Source of the DNA: Tetramitus jugosus
Taxonomy: Eukaryota > Heterolobosea > Eutetramitea > Acrasida > Vahlkampfiidae
Direction of reading: 5' to 3'
Assembly (NCBI GenBank): GCA_937625935.1
Contig: OW569391.1
Location: 124,001-188,000 of the forward strand
DNA length: 64,000 bases
Shown: piece after piece, positions 1 through 10,982 of the stretch
How the letters are laid out: every line of letters begins with the position of its first letter
Position numbering within the stretch: position 1 is the first letter of the stretch
The notes under the pieces: generated by a model
What the model saw: the letters and a program-made list of their open reading frames with translations, nothing else
Told to the model about the DNA's origin: nothing
The model's database searches: none
Program-made: the position numbers and the translations under genes

Positions 1-236
1 GATGGTGGTGATGAAGCAATTGTTCAAAATCAGATTCGAAACGATAACTACTGATCATTGAATGGTTGATGGCCGATGATGGATCATCAATCATGCGCTT
101 TCTTTTCAACGATTGGATAAAAGACTTGTTCATTTGTGACACGTGCAATCCGTGCACATGGAATTTTTTAGTGAGGATGTTGTTGATGTGTTTTTCAGGT
201 GTTGTAAAATTCAAATTTTTTCTGGAAAGGAAGGTT
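1..236. other. Window edge, no gene recognised
   Basis: This stretch lies 3' of the minus-strand RhoGAP gene. It holds no open frame with recognisable protein character and no RNA gene that I can see. It is probably 3' untranslated and intergenic sequence, though a gene outside the window could end here. Confidence 0.4.
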
Positions 237-1265
237 TTATTGGTCGACCAACTCTTCTCTCAAGAATTCATATTCTCTGATCAACAAGAGCATGACCGAG
301 TTGACACGATAGAAGTCCAGATTGACAGAAGTTCCATCATCTTCTGGATCTTTCAAGATATTCATCCCCAATATAAAGCTGAGGTTAGTGTCAGTCATGA
401 GTGATGTATTTACATTGGGTGGAGTGCTAATGTCGTGAAGCAGCTCCAAAAGCCTCATGAGCAAAATTTTATGGTACAGTGGCAATCTATGGTAAAGGGT
501 GAGTAATTTTTGTCTCCTGTGCCGAAAATCTTCCTCAGAGATCGGCTTAGTGAGGGTCAACGCGATCCATTCCCTGAATCGATTCTTCGGTATCAACGGC
601 TCAGGCAATTCTCGTAAGTATCGTTTCAAAAGTGAAGCTACTGTGTGAATTGATATCGTATCAAACATATGGGGATTGAACGAGTTCTTATGTATCATGG
701 ATATTACATTGTCGACCTCCAAAATGTTGCCTGGTATCCGAAAGACACCTTCCACATGAGCAAAAAAATGGAGCTTCTTGAAGCACAAATCCACAAAGAA
801 TGGCACACCAGTTGTGTTTTGTGGGAGTTCTTTCTGCATTCTATCTGATAAATCTATCCCAAACAACAAGAATTTCTCCTCATTGTGGTCACCTATCGCT
901 TTCCTAAAACCCTTGCGATAATTTCTCCTCGGGGTAAGTGTGAAATGGTGATTCGGCCCCCATCTCTTCTTCTCGGAAGTAAAAGCAGGCGATTTTTCAC
1001 ATGAAATTTTCAAGGGACCATCACCATCTTCCAATTCTTTGCTGGAAAACCTCACAAGAGACATATGCTTGCTCTTTGAGACGATCGTTGGACCGTCATG
1101 ATCGTTCTCTCCTCTTGGCGGAAATTCTCTTTGGTTGTTTGAATCTTGTTGGTTTTCGTATTTGTTCCTCACCAGCTCACGTGAGGAATGTCTTCGCCTG
1201 CTCGTTCTCGAAGGTGGTTGTTGGTTATCCCGTCCCTTAAATATCCTATGTATAATGTTTAACAT
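237..1265 (-). CDS. RhoGAP domain protein
   Basis: A 342-residue protein with a basic, low-complexity N-terminal third and a RhoGAP domain from about residue 130 to the end. The domain shows the FGIDL opening, the arginine-finger motif FRIPG (family consensus GIFRxSG), a LLKRYLRELPEPLIP segment typical of helix F, and the NL.FILGMN region. RhoGAPs stimulate GTP hydrolysis by Rho/Rac GTPases, which control actin in amoebae. The start is a real ATG. The domain runs almost to the C-terminus, with no lipid-binding or membrane domain, so targeting probably depends on the basic N-terminal region. The exact Rho partner cannot be read from sequence. It is divergently placed to the GMD gene, with under 300 bp between the two starts. 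Confidence 0.85.
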   Translation of the reverse strand: MLNIIHRIFKGRDNQQPPSRTSRRRHSSRELVRNKYENQQDSNNQREFPPRGENDHDGPTIVSKSKHMSLVRFSSKELEDGDGPLKISCEKSPAFTSEKKRWGPNHHFTLTPRRNYRKGFRKAIGDHNEEKFLLFGIDLSDRMQKELPQNTTGVPFFVDLCFKKLHFFAHVEGVFRIPGNILEVDNVISMIHKNSFNPHMFDTISIHTVASLLKRYLRELPEPLIPKNRFREWIALTLTKPISEEDFRHRRQKLLTLYHRLPLYHKILLMRLLELLHDISTPPNVNTSLMTDTNLSFILGMNILKDPEDDGTSVNLDFYRVNSVMLLLIREYEFLREELVDQ

Positions 1266-1550
1266 TCCGGGTTAGATGTTATCTGTTGAGACCAGCTTGG
1301 AATCGATGTTGGAGCGAACTCACACAGTAGAGATTGATCGTTCGCACGCGCAGAATAATCAATTACAGTAGACTCTTGAGCGCCATGGAGACGTTGCCAA
1401 AATCGGCGGGATTATTTTTTCGAAGAAGCGAAGAAGGTGCCTTGAGCATCGAAGTGTGTGGCCGAAAACTCTCAGTACGCCATCACAAAAAAAGTAAAAA
1501 CAAAGGTACACCAACCCAACCCCAACAACAATCACAAACAAACAAACAGC

Positions 1551-2803
<1,253 letters not shown>

Positions 2804-3359
2804 ATAAAGATTTTTTGTTTGAGAAAAAAGAAGCAAGATGTGGGTCGATCAAAAAACATCAGAATCCATACACAAGTGTTAATCATCCACAATACTGTGA
2901 ATTCTCGGTTACAAGCAACACTTTCGTGCTTCAACACGCCACATTGCTTGTATACAAAAACACACTTGGATGATGAGTCATCCACACGTTGTCATTAAAC
3001 AAGTTCTGAGTCAAAGATGCAATACTTGGTAGAGTTTCATATTGGAGTCTCCTCCAGTAGATGATTTCGGTTGTTGTGTGTATTGGTTCAGAGGATGGAC
3101 GATGGACGTTTTCTTTCAAGACGCGAGATTGAACCACCCAAGAAGAAATAAAGCATTTGCCAAACGAGTAACGTCATCTTTCTGTTGTCTAAATCTCAGT
3201 TTCCTCTAAGCTGCGGAATTGGTGCAGTTGTAAAAATTTCCGTTGAGACTGTCTTTACAACGGCAACGGCCATCTTCCTCGGTTTAAAAAGCGCTGTCTT
3301 TTTCGCTGTTTGATTCAACTCACACATCAAATACAACACACAACAAATACAATAACATT
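2804..3359. promoter_or_regulatory. Fanzor upstream region
   Basis: About 550 bp between the GMD stop and the Fanzor start. I see no credible coding frame on either strand. The last 60 bases are a CA-rich leader (repeated ACAAC/ATACAA) like the 5' leaders of other genes here, with a TTTAAAAAG element near 3280 that may be part of a core promoter. If the 13-bp repeat marks the element ends, this is its left end and carries its promoter. No clear terminal inverted repeat was found. Confidence 0.35.
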
Positions 3360-5279
3360 ATGCCACGAGGCGTGCCTAAGGACGGCAAGAGAAAGAGAAA
3401 GAGAGAGACTGTCAAAAAGGATGAATACTCATCACATTACGTGGTCAAGGTCGGTCTGAAGTCTCTATTGTTGCATCATCCGACTTTGCTACCGATCATA
3501 CAAACTCGTGCTCTGGATATGACGAAGGTTGCTCTTAGAATCACTCGATTCATAAATGTGTTCGTGTTGAGATACTTGGAGAACGATAGCAACATTCCTC
3601 CATTGGATCAAGGATTTATTCAACGGATTGGCTCTGTCTTGTTTGGACCAAAATCAGAAACAAGAGACGGTAATGTTGCCAATGAATCTGTTAATATGGA
3701 TGATGTCATAGTCAAACTCAGAAAGCTTTATGAGAATTTTTCCACATCCATCAATTACGTTGCAAAGTCTCTCAAGGTCAACATCTCCAACATGCTCAAG
3801 TTCACGCTTGAACAAAGACTGAGAAAGTATCTGATAGTCAGAATGAGTCAATTGTGTTCGGATCCATCTATCCCAAGATCCGAATACAGAAGGGTCGTTG
3901 AATACATTATCAGAAGGTTGACATTCAAAACTCCAGTCTATGACTTCATCAAACTGCCTCCTAGGGGGTTGATTGAAGTCATTCCTGTATTAATTCATGA
4001 GGTCAAAACACTTGCTGCTGTTGGAACCGATGAAGTTATTGATGAATCTTTTGTGGATAACAACACTAACAATATGCTGAAGTTTTACTGGCATGTACAA
4101 CAATTTCTGACAAACAATGGTACAAAATCATTTGCTCTGCTTCCGTTGTCTCGCTTCAAATGCAGATGCATGGAGATTGGGACAGAAGAATTAGTTAAGA
4201 TGCTCCAACGGGCAACATATCCAAATAGAAGAAAGAAAAATGACATTCGTGAACCGATAGAATTCAAATACAATCTGAAGTGTTTGAACACCGGCGAAAA
4301 GATGATTCAGATTGATTCTATCAGAACTGACGGTATTCAAGCCTCTGTTGTTATCAGACATCAACTCATTGGCAATCACAAGAACAATAAGGCAGAGAAA
4401 TCTAAAGGCGAGAAACAAGCAAAGAAGATGAAGAAAGAAACAACTATTGTTGATCAAGATGCAGATTACTTGATTGGTATCGATCCTGGTATTGTCACAT
4501 TGATGAGTTGTGCTGATTCAGATGGTAAAAAGTGGGAGTTCTCCAATAAGGCATACAGACGACTGTCTCATCATTCACAGAACACCAAACGTTTGTTGAA
4601 ATACAAAGCAAAATGGAACACGAAAACTGGAAAAGATTTAGATGAACTCCATAACTCGATCAAACAAGCCAGTGTATCGACAAGTGATCTGTTTATCGAA
4701 CACATTGATTCTGTTTTGAAAGTCGAAGATGACTTGCTTGGTTTTTATTGCACTCCAAAGGTGAAGAGACTGAATTGGGACAGCTATATTATGAGAGACA
4801 AAACAATTGCTGGAGTAATGAATGATTTTCACAAAAGAGCAAATGGAAGAAAGATGGTCATTGGCATGGGCAATGCTGGTTTCAAAAATAGTTACAGAGG
4901 ACATGCTTCAACGCCCAAGGGCAAACTGTTGAAGAAACTGAATGAACGATTTGAAGTGAAAATGATTGACGAATTCATGACCAGCCAAAAATGTTGTGCT
5001 TGCCATTCCCATTTGAAGCCAGTCAAGCACAAACGAATGGACAAGAAAGGTGTATCGGCAATCTCTATTGTACGAGGAGTTAAACAGTGTGCAACCACTA
5101 AATGTTTAGTGACTCACAATAGAGACATCAATGCGGCCAAGAACATGCTCCATCTACTGAGAACAGAAATGGATGGACAGTCACGTCCCGATGCCTTCAA
5201 GAGGAAGAAAAAGGTCGCAAAAGAATTAATCAAAATGGTGGAACACCTCCAAGGCTCACTCCATCAAGCTGCTATGTAA
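3360..5279 (+). CDS. Fanzor (eukaryotic TnpB-like RNA-guided nuclease)
   Basis: A 639-residue, intronless protein of the TnpB/Fanzor superfamily (RuvC-like nucleases directed by a guide RNA encoded next to the gene). The N-terminus has a nuclear-localisation-like basic run (about residues 9-16). Residues 30-330 are helical with no obvious motif. The C-terminal RuvC/zinc part shows the first catalytic Asp in GIDPG (D375), the VIGMGNAGF segment, then VKMIDEFMTSQKC with a Glu at 538, a CxxC (C545/C548), a second Cys pair (C577 and C582), and the last catalytic Asp in NRDINAAKN (D589). The GMGNAGF block lacks the usual RuvC-II Glu, so the Glu in MIDEF is the likely substitute; a relocated Glu is known in Fanzors and some TnpBs. 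All key residues appear present, so the enzyme looks intact. No transposase gene lies beside it. It starts with ATG after a CA-rich leader. Confidence 0.92.
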   Translation: MPRGVPKDGKRKRKRETVKKDEYSSHYVVKVGLKSLLLHHPTLLPIIQTRALDMTKVALRITRFINVFVLRYLENDSNIPPLDQGFIQRIGSVLFGPKSETRDGNVANESVNMDDVIVKLRKLYENFSTSINYVAKSLKVNISNMLKFTLEQRLRKYLIVRMSQLCSDPSIPRSEYRRVVEYIIRRLTFKTPVYDFIKLPPRGLIEVIPVLIHEVKTLAAVGTDEVIDESFVDNNTNNMLKFYWHVQQFLTNNGTKSFALLPLSRFKCRCMEIGTEELVKMLQRATYPNRRKKNDIREPIEFKYNLKCLNTGEKMIQIDSIRTDGIQASVVIRHQLIGNHKNNKAEKSKGEKQAKKMKKETTIVDQDADYLIGIDPGIVTLMSCADSDGKKWEFSNKAYRRLSHHSQNTKRLLKYKAKWNTKTGKDLDELHNSIKQASVSTSDLFIEHIDSVLKVEDDLLGFYCTPKVKRLNWDSYIMRDKTIAGVMNDFHKRANGRKMVIGMGNAGFKNSYRGHASTPKGKLLKKLNERFEVKMIDEFMTSQKCCACHSHLKPVKHKRMDKKGVSAISIVRGVKQCATTKCLVTHNRDINAAKNMLHLLRTEMDGQSRPDAFKRKKKVAKELIKMVEHLQGSLHQAAM

Positions 5280-5368
5280 ATCCCGATTTTGTAGGAGCGT
5301 TAAGGTGTCTTATCGGGAAACCATAATTTTTTTATTATGGCTTGATCGACAGTAGACCGCCACCTTAA
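5270..5368 (+). ncRNA. Putative Fanzor guide-RNA scaffold (fRNA/omega-RNA)
   Basis: Immediately after the Fanzor stop codon the sequence can fold compactly. A 7-bp stem forms between 5281-5287 and 5312-5318. A 7-bp hairpin with a six-T loop forms between 5321-5327 and 5334-5340. An 8-bp pairing links 5300-5307, inside the first stem's loop, with 5361-5368. The last pairing crosses the first stem, so it is a pseudoknot, the hallmark of TnpB omega-RNAs, which lie at the 3' end of the gene and run into the flanking DNA that acts as guide. All pairings are perfect Watson-Crick. By analogy the guide would begin near 5369. Transcription is not shown; the position and topology are the evidence. Confidence 0.65.
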
Positions 5369-5377
5369 GTGTTGCGT
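5365..5377 (+). repeat. Right copy of 13-bp direct repeat flanking Fanzor
   Basis: Identical to 2791-2803. Its first four bases (TTAA) form part of the pseudoknot strand of the putative guide RNA. The remaining nine would be the first bases of the guide if the scaffold ends at 5368. Confidence 0.5.
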
Positions 5378-5459
5378 TGTTTGATAAAATTATTTTACTG
5401 GTCCTGAGTTTTTTCGGCGCCAACTCAAAACTACAGACAAACAGAATCACAAACAGCGA

Positions 5460-8237
5460 ATGCAACAGTTTGAGGTATTCTCAGAATGGGAAGGTGGGAG
5501 AGTGAGCAGTATGGCTCACTATGAGGACAACCTGTACATGGGAAGTAGTGATGGAAAGTTGTACAGATACCACGTCAAAGAAGAAGCCAGTGTAAGTGAA
5601 CAGATTTTAAGTGTTCTGTTTACTTAGATCGGACGACTAACTGGTTCACACAAGTCTTTCTCAACACTGTTGATGGCAAAAACAACTATTCGGAGCTCTA
5701 AACCAATCCTGAGTATTCAATGTGATCCTACGCAGAAGAAACTATTTGTATTGATCGATCAGATGATCCTGGTTCACAATTGGAATAATCTAGAGCACTT
5801 GTCAACTTTATCAAACTACAAGGGTTGCACGAGTTTCGCAATCAACAAGAACTATTCTCATGACTTATGCTTAGTTCTACAAAAGAAGAAGATCGTTTTT
5901 ATCGATTATACATCCGATTATGACGCTATCCGGGAGATAAAGTCTCCTCTAAACGATTTTATAGTTGATATTGAGTTTATGAAGAATTCTATCTGTTTGG
6001 CATATGCAAAGCAAAAGTGTTTGATTATCAATACAAGAACTGGAGAGATGAACAACCAACTGAAAAGGATGAACATAGCTAGCATATTGAATCAAGAGTT
6101 TTCAGAATATTTGTGTTTTGTGAGATTGATCGCATTGAGAGCTGTCCTTTTGCAAGTGAATGAAGATAATTACACCTACAGCGATGAAATACAATGGATG
6201 GATAAAAAAGAAAACATGCATTCTGTCGGAGTCTGCTTTCCTTATCTGTGTGGAATTGGCCAACAAGGTGTAGAAATTTATAGTCTTTATGAAAAGGCAA
6301 TAACTGAATCAGTAGTTAACCAAAGCTCAGATAAGAGTACGGGCATTATCTCCGAAGGTTCCAAGCAACTCTTTGTAGCGAGAGGTTCATCAGTCTCAGT
6401 ATTCTCCCGTTTGTCCATAGATGAACAAATTTCTTCTCTAATTCAACAGATGAGAGTGGAAGATGCATTGACCATCTTTGATAAGACTTGGAATGGATCT
6501 AAAAAGGATAAAGAAATTCAATATAGATGTTATTGTGAACAAGCAGGCTTCATCTTTCTCTTCTCAGCTCGATTTCAAGAAGCATTCGAGCAACTGTTCA
6601 GATCAGAGATCGATTCCAGAGAAGTCTTACACTATTATGAGGACTTAAAGAGCCCCCTTCTCCCATACAAACCAAAAACAAATCGAGGAGATATGAGAGA
6701 TTTAATCAAAGAACATACAGATGATTCTATGGGAGTTGCTGTTGACATCCGGGTGAAATGTTCTCGGAAGTACCTGTTAGAATACTTACTGAAAGTGAAG
6801 CGGCAACGATTTGGGTTGTTAGAACAAGACCAACTTAAGGCAGTGGACTACGCTATCATGAAGTTGTATTTAGATGATCTGAACAAGTACTCTAGTGAGT
6901 TGAAACAATTACTCAGAGGACATACTCTTCTGGTTTGGAACATTATTTGCGAGACCTTACAGTATCAACCTGTCCTTGCATCCTTCTTTTTGCTGGGCAG
7001 AGGAGATGTGTATGGGGCACTAAAAATGTTGAAAGAACGTTCCGAGCAACCGGTCATTGATTCTTCTCAACTCGAGGTGTGTCTTGTAGAAGGAATATCT
7101 GTTTTGCAGAGTGTCGACGAAGCAAGAGTTGTTTTGGACTATGCTCCTTGGATTTTAGATAAGAGGGGCAGTTCGGGTGTTTCTATCTTTTCGAACAAAG
7201 TTCGAAAAGTGCCTTTGCCTATCCAAGATGTGATTAATTTCCTTCAGAACTATCCACCTCAATTCATGCAAGTGTATCTTGAGGATTTGATCTACGAACA
7301 GGACAATGATGAAGAACAGTATCATACTCGACTTGTACAGTGTTACATTGATGAGCTGCATCCATCTTCGACTATAGATGCCGAGAGAGCGAAAATGATC
7401 AAACACAAACTTAGCCAACTCATGGAGGATTCTGACTGTTATGATCTAAGTCTCGCAGGGGAATATCTCGAACAGACAGAACTGTATGAACAGAGATTGA
7501 TTATTTATAAGAAATTGAACAAGCATGATAAGGCACTCAGTCTCTTGCTATATAAGATGAAAGATGTTGAATGGGCTGAGCGATACTGTGTAGAAGCCTA
7601 TACGACTCTAGAAGAGGACAGTTCTGTTGTCGCTACGTCTAATGATTCAAGCGGGAGACAGAGGAGAAGAAAGCTCATGAACAAGGAGTCGAAAAGAGAA
7701 AAGACAAAATCAGGTCCTTACAATTCTCTGTTGATTTTACTAGCTCGATTGTGTCTCTATCCTGAACAAGATGGAGTCGAGCCTCAGGAAGACTTAGTAA
7801 TTAAAATTTTCACGGCTCATGCCAAGAGGATCAATCCCGTTGAAGCAATAGACTTGATTCCTGAAATTATTGCCTTGGATAAGGTGAGTGTATTGCTTGA
7901 AAGAATGTTGAGGTCGAGTCAGCATGAGAAGCGGCAGAGCATGATGCTCTACAACTTGGCCAAGGCTCAATACCGAAAAACAAATGCAAGTAGAGCGAAA
8001 GGGGAATCAAGAAGGGTGACAATCAAGGAGCACACGAGATGTCCTGTGTGCAAGGATGTATTCGATGCCCAAACCATAGCAGTGTTGCCCGATTTGACCA
8101 TTGTTCACTTCAAGTGTATGGACAGCAAATCAATGCACAAGAATCCCATCACAGGCACCGACTACTCTCTGTTTCCAGAGGCAATTGAACAGCAAATTGA
8201 CTCTGACACGATTCTTCACCCTCCCTTCTTGTTCTAA
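5460..8237 (+). CDS. VPS39: Vam6/Vps39-like HOPS subunit
   Basis: Exon 1 is 5460-5591 and exon 2 is 5628-8237, separated by a 36-nt intron (GTAAGT...TTAG), giving 913 residues. The N-terminal third is a citron-homology-type beta-propeller (repeated short strands such as ILSIQCDPTQKKLFVLID). The middle is a helical clathrin-repeat-like solenoid, and the C-terminus carries the Vps39 pattern: an alpha-solenoid with LIPEIIALDKVSVLLERML, then a treble-clef zinc motif (CPVC, then HFKC). Vps39 is the HOPS subunit that binds Rab7/Ypt7 and tethers late endosomes and lysosomes. The exon 1 start is only 180 bp after the Fanzor stop, so its promoter overlaps the putative Fanzor RNA. TGFBRAP1/Vps3 is the main alternative. 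Confidence 0.8.
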
Positions 8238-8318
8238 CAATAACATGCAAGTTGCAAACAACAAAGCGAATCTGAGTATCATCAGAAAGAAAAAAACAAA
8301 TCAACAAACAAGAAGCAC

Positions 8319-8954
8319 ATGGTACTAGACGGAATCATCATTACAGAGCGCAAAAAGCACGAAAGAGTCATCTACACGAGACAAAATCCAGGATCACTCG
8401 CATCCACACTGCTCTCCTTCCAACAAAGACTTCAAAACGAGAGTGCCACAGTAGATAACATTGACAATGACCTGTTCAATCTGCCTCAACAACGAGTAAC
8501 AAGCACCGGGAACAGCAGTGTTGCAAGCAACAGCATCACTGCACAACTAGCGTCCAGTCTCAGCTCAGACTACCTCAATTTGAATGTTCCATGGGCCGAA
8601 AACATTATTCACTACATGAAACAGGTGAACAAGGGATGTTTGCCCATATTCGATGGTCAATACCTCGTTTCAAGCTTCATGAATCAACGATTGATTGTGT
8701 TTACAGTGGTTGGACCCATTTGTTTCTATGTGATTGGTGATGAGACGCACGGTGAAATGTTTTTAAAGGATATTTGTAGGCGTGTCGTGGAGGGAGCTCG
8801 TGCTGCATGCAAGAGAAACCCTGATGATGTAGAGATTCTATTAAAGAATTATGCTCGGTTGACCATTGTGTTGGATCGTGTGTTGATGGACGAAGTGGAA
8901 TCGGAGACTGGCGATAGTGGAGGTCTTCGGTTCATTGCTGATATGACGGATTAA
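8319..8954 (+). CDS. Longin-type small adaptor subunit (zeta/sigma-like)
   Basis: A 211-residue protein. The C-terminal half reads like the longin fold of adaptor small chains: a hydrophobic strand (LIVFTVVGPICFYVIG), a helix beginning with a Glu-rich turn, a helix with LLKNYARLTIVLD, then a Leu-Asp-Glu-type end as in zeta-COP (consensus LDEIVDGG). The N-terminal half holds a long Ser/Asn-rich insertion (about residues 40-85) that ordinary sigma or zeta chains lack. Candidates are zeta-COP, an AP sigma chain, or the sigma-like subunit of TSET, which Naegleria is known to retain. I cannot choose among them by eye. Such subunits act in coated-vesicle formation. It follows Vps39 by 81 bp on the same strand. 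Confidence 0.5.
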   Translation: MVLDGIIITERKKHERVIYTRQNPGSLASTLLSFQQRLQNESATVDNIDNDLFNLPQQRVTSTGNSSVASNSITAQLASSLSSDYLNLNVPWAENIIHYMKQVNKGCLPIFDGQYLVSSFMNQRLIVFTVVGPICFYVIGDETHGEMFLKDICRRVVEGARAACKRNPDDVEILLKNYARLTIVLDRVLMDEVESETGDSGGLRFIADMTD

Positions 8955-9294
8955 AAGAAGAAGAACAAGAAACCTCAAGATGTGTAATTGATGGTGTGAT
9001 CGAATTGGTACTGTACTCTTTGCTAGGTGGAATAATGTCGCCTTGGAAGAAAGTCTCAGAGGTTGTTTGCTTACTCGACATTCAACCTCGAAAATAAAAT
9101 GAGAATATTGTAGATGTAAATGAAGCCTGATCAACAAATCTGGCTGAGCACACTGTGATAGGATGGATGACCTTCCTTTCGAAATGCTTCCTTCCACATC
9201 CAGAATTGCACCACCCAAAAAAAAGCGTCACCATTTTTCCACACAACAACAACAAAAAACCAACAGCAACATCAAATCAACAACAACAACAAAC
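8955..9294. other. Intergenic, nothing recognised
   Basis: About 340 bp between the longin-subunit stop and the chosen eIF2B-beta start. The last 60 bases are a CAACAA-rich leader. An in-frame ATG at 9163 would extend eIF2B-beta by 44 low-complexity residues. No RNA gene or conserved protein is visible. Confidence 0.4.
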
Positions 9295-10592
9295 ATGATC
9301 TCTCAAAAGGAAATTGAAAACTTGTGCAACGTTCTCATCACAAGCATACAACGAAAAAAAATCAGTGGTACCTATACGATTGGTAAGGAAACCACTGCTC
9401 TTCTCAGAGGCATCATTGTAACCATGAAAAAGAATGATACAGTGCAGTCCTTGTTGGATGCGTGTCGTCAATTTGGTAGCATCGTACAGAAGGCTCTCCC
9501 TACAATGCACGTCATTGGAAATATTGTGAGAAGAGTGTTGTTTGTCATTAGAGATGAGTACGTTCGTTCGAGAAGACGATTTTTAAGCTCCACATCATCA
9601 ACTGCTACGACTACTACACCTACTACAGCTACAGCTACTAAATCAACAACAGCAGCAACAAAAGCAAATAGTCAAGAAGATGAACAATCACTGGTTCATC
9701 AATTGAATTTGGCCAATTTGTTGGAAACGAGTGGAGAAGTCAATTATACGCATCAAGTGAGTGGTGATTTCAAGGCACATGTCATTGAAGGTGTCAATGA
9801 ATTGATTAACGAGTTGGATGACATACGAACGAATATTGGAGATCAAGCTACGGAGCACATTCATACGAACGAAGTCATTTTGACTATTGGAAAATCACAC
9901 ACTGTTGAAGATTTTTTGATTGATGCAAAGAAGAAGAGAAATTTTGAGGTGATTGTGACGGAGCATGCACCACAGTATGATGGACACGAGATGGTGATGC
10001 GATTGAAGAAGGAGGGAATCAATTGTCATTTGATTTCTGATGCTGCTGCCTATGCAGTCATGTCTAGTGTGAGCAAAGTTCTTGTTGGAACTCATGCAGG
10101 TACGGAATGATGATTGTTTTTTTGCTTGTTGTTTGTTTTTCATTAAGATTGTTTATTGGTGGTGGTGTTTTTGTACGGTTTGCTAATGATTCATGTGGTT
10201 TGTTGTTCTTCTGGTTGCTTGTTCTTGTGATTGCTGATTTCATCTTTTCAGTGATGGCCAATGGTGGTTTGATTGCCTCTTCTAGTACTCACTTGGTCGC
10301 ACTGGCTGCAAAGGAGAAGAGTGTTCCTGTTGTTGTGTGCTGTGGTCTCTACAAGCTGACACCTCTCTATCCGTTGGATCAAGACTCGTTCAATGATCGG
10401 TATGCACCATCGGACATTTTGGGTTACGAGGGAAGTTTGATGAAGTCTGTCCATGCGTATAATCCGGCATTTGACTACGTGCCTCCTGAGTTGGTCGCCA
10501 TGTTCATTACAAACGACCGCACCCACAATCCAACATACATTTATAGACTATTGGCAGAGTATTACAATTCTGCTGACTACTCCCTGGATTAG
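9295..10592 (+). CDS. EIF2B2: eIF2B subunit beta
   Basis: Exons 9295-10099 and 10252-10592 join as THAG|VMANGG through a 152-nt intron; the protein is 381 residues. The C-terminal Rossmann-like domain is diagnostic: VIVTEHAPQYDGHEM, INCHLISDAAAYAVM, SKVLVGTHAVMANGGLIASSSTH and VPVVVCCGLYKLTPLYP. The N-terminal helical domain shows VIGNIVRRVLFVIRDEY. eIF2B is the guanine nucleotide exchange factor for eIF2; the beta subunit is part of its regulatory core, which senses phosphorylated eIF2-alpha. A Thr/Ala-rich insertion (about residues 100-125, ACTACA-type repeats) separates helices and is probably a lineage-specific loop. The ATG at 9295 was chosen because the residues before it are Gln/Asn/Thr leader without family similarity; 9163 remains possible. 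Confidence 0.92.
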
Positions 10593-10841
10593 AGACGCAT
10601 GAGCGTGTTAAAAACGAATCTTAGCTTGAATAAAGATCAAAAATGCGAAAAGGATCATATAGAATCGGAATATGCAATCTTTGTTGTTCAGCACATAATC
10701 TTATGTAGAGGACAAGAAGTTCAAATCATTTCGTGCAAAGTTAGCTGCCAGAAGAAAATATGGACAATGCGAGAAAAAGCATCAGTCAGATTGCATGTGG
10801 GACTATTTCACCTCCCGGAAAAATAGGATTGACCATAAAAA

Positions 10842-10959
10842 GCCTACATTACTGAGGGTTCTCGAGTAGTCTCCTATCTCAATACTAACTCAGCCAGATG
10901 GTGCTTAACTTCTCTATTCGAAATGGGAAGAGGTGGTCCACCATTGTATGAACGTAGAC
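10842..10959 (-). rRNA. 5S ribosomal RNA
   Basis: The minus strand reads as a complete 118-nt 5S rRNA. It starts GTCTACGTTCATAC and ends AATGTAGGC, so the 5' GTCTAC pairs with the 3' GTAGGC as helix I. The conserved internal segments are present: AAGTTAAGCA (loop B/helix III, part of the box A promoter) and TTAGTA...GGAGAC (box C region). A run of five T on the transcribed strand at 10837-10841 follows at once, as expected for an RNA polymerase III terminator. It stands alone here rather than in a visible 5S array. An unclassified repetitive element begins within about 25 bp of its 5' end. Confidence 0.9.
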
Positions 10960-10982
10960 ACCTCTATTGCCAAAATAGAGCT

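Noticed and set aside
66-404. 112-codon plus-strand frame at the window start
   Set aside because: It overlaps the RhoGAP gene in antisense and has no domain pattern.
2844-5350. 9-bp inverted repeat (2844-2852 and 5342-5350) as possible Fanzor element terminal repeats
   Set aside because: A 9-mer match between these flanks is likely by chance (expected about 0.4), and the two sites are not equidistant from the 13-bp repeats.
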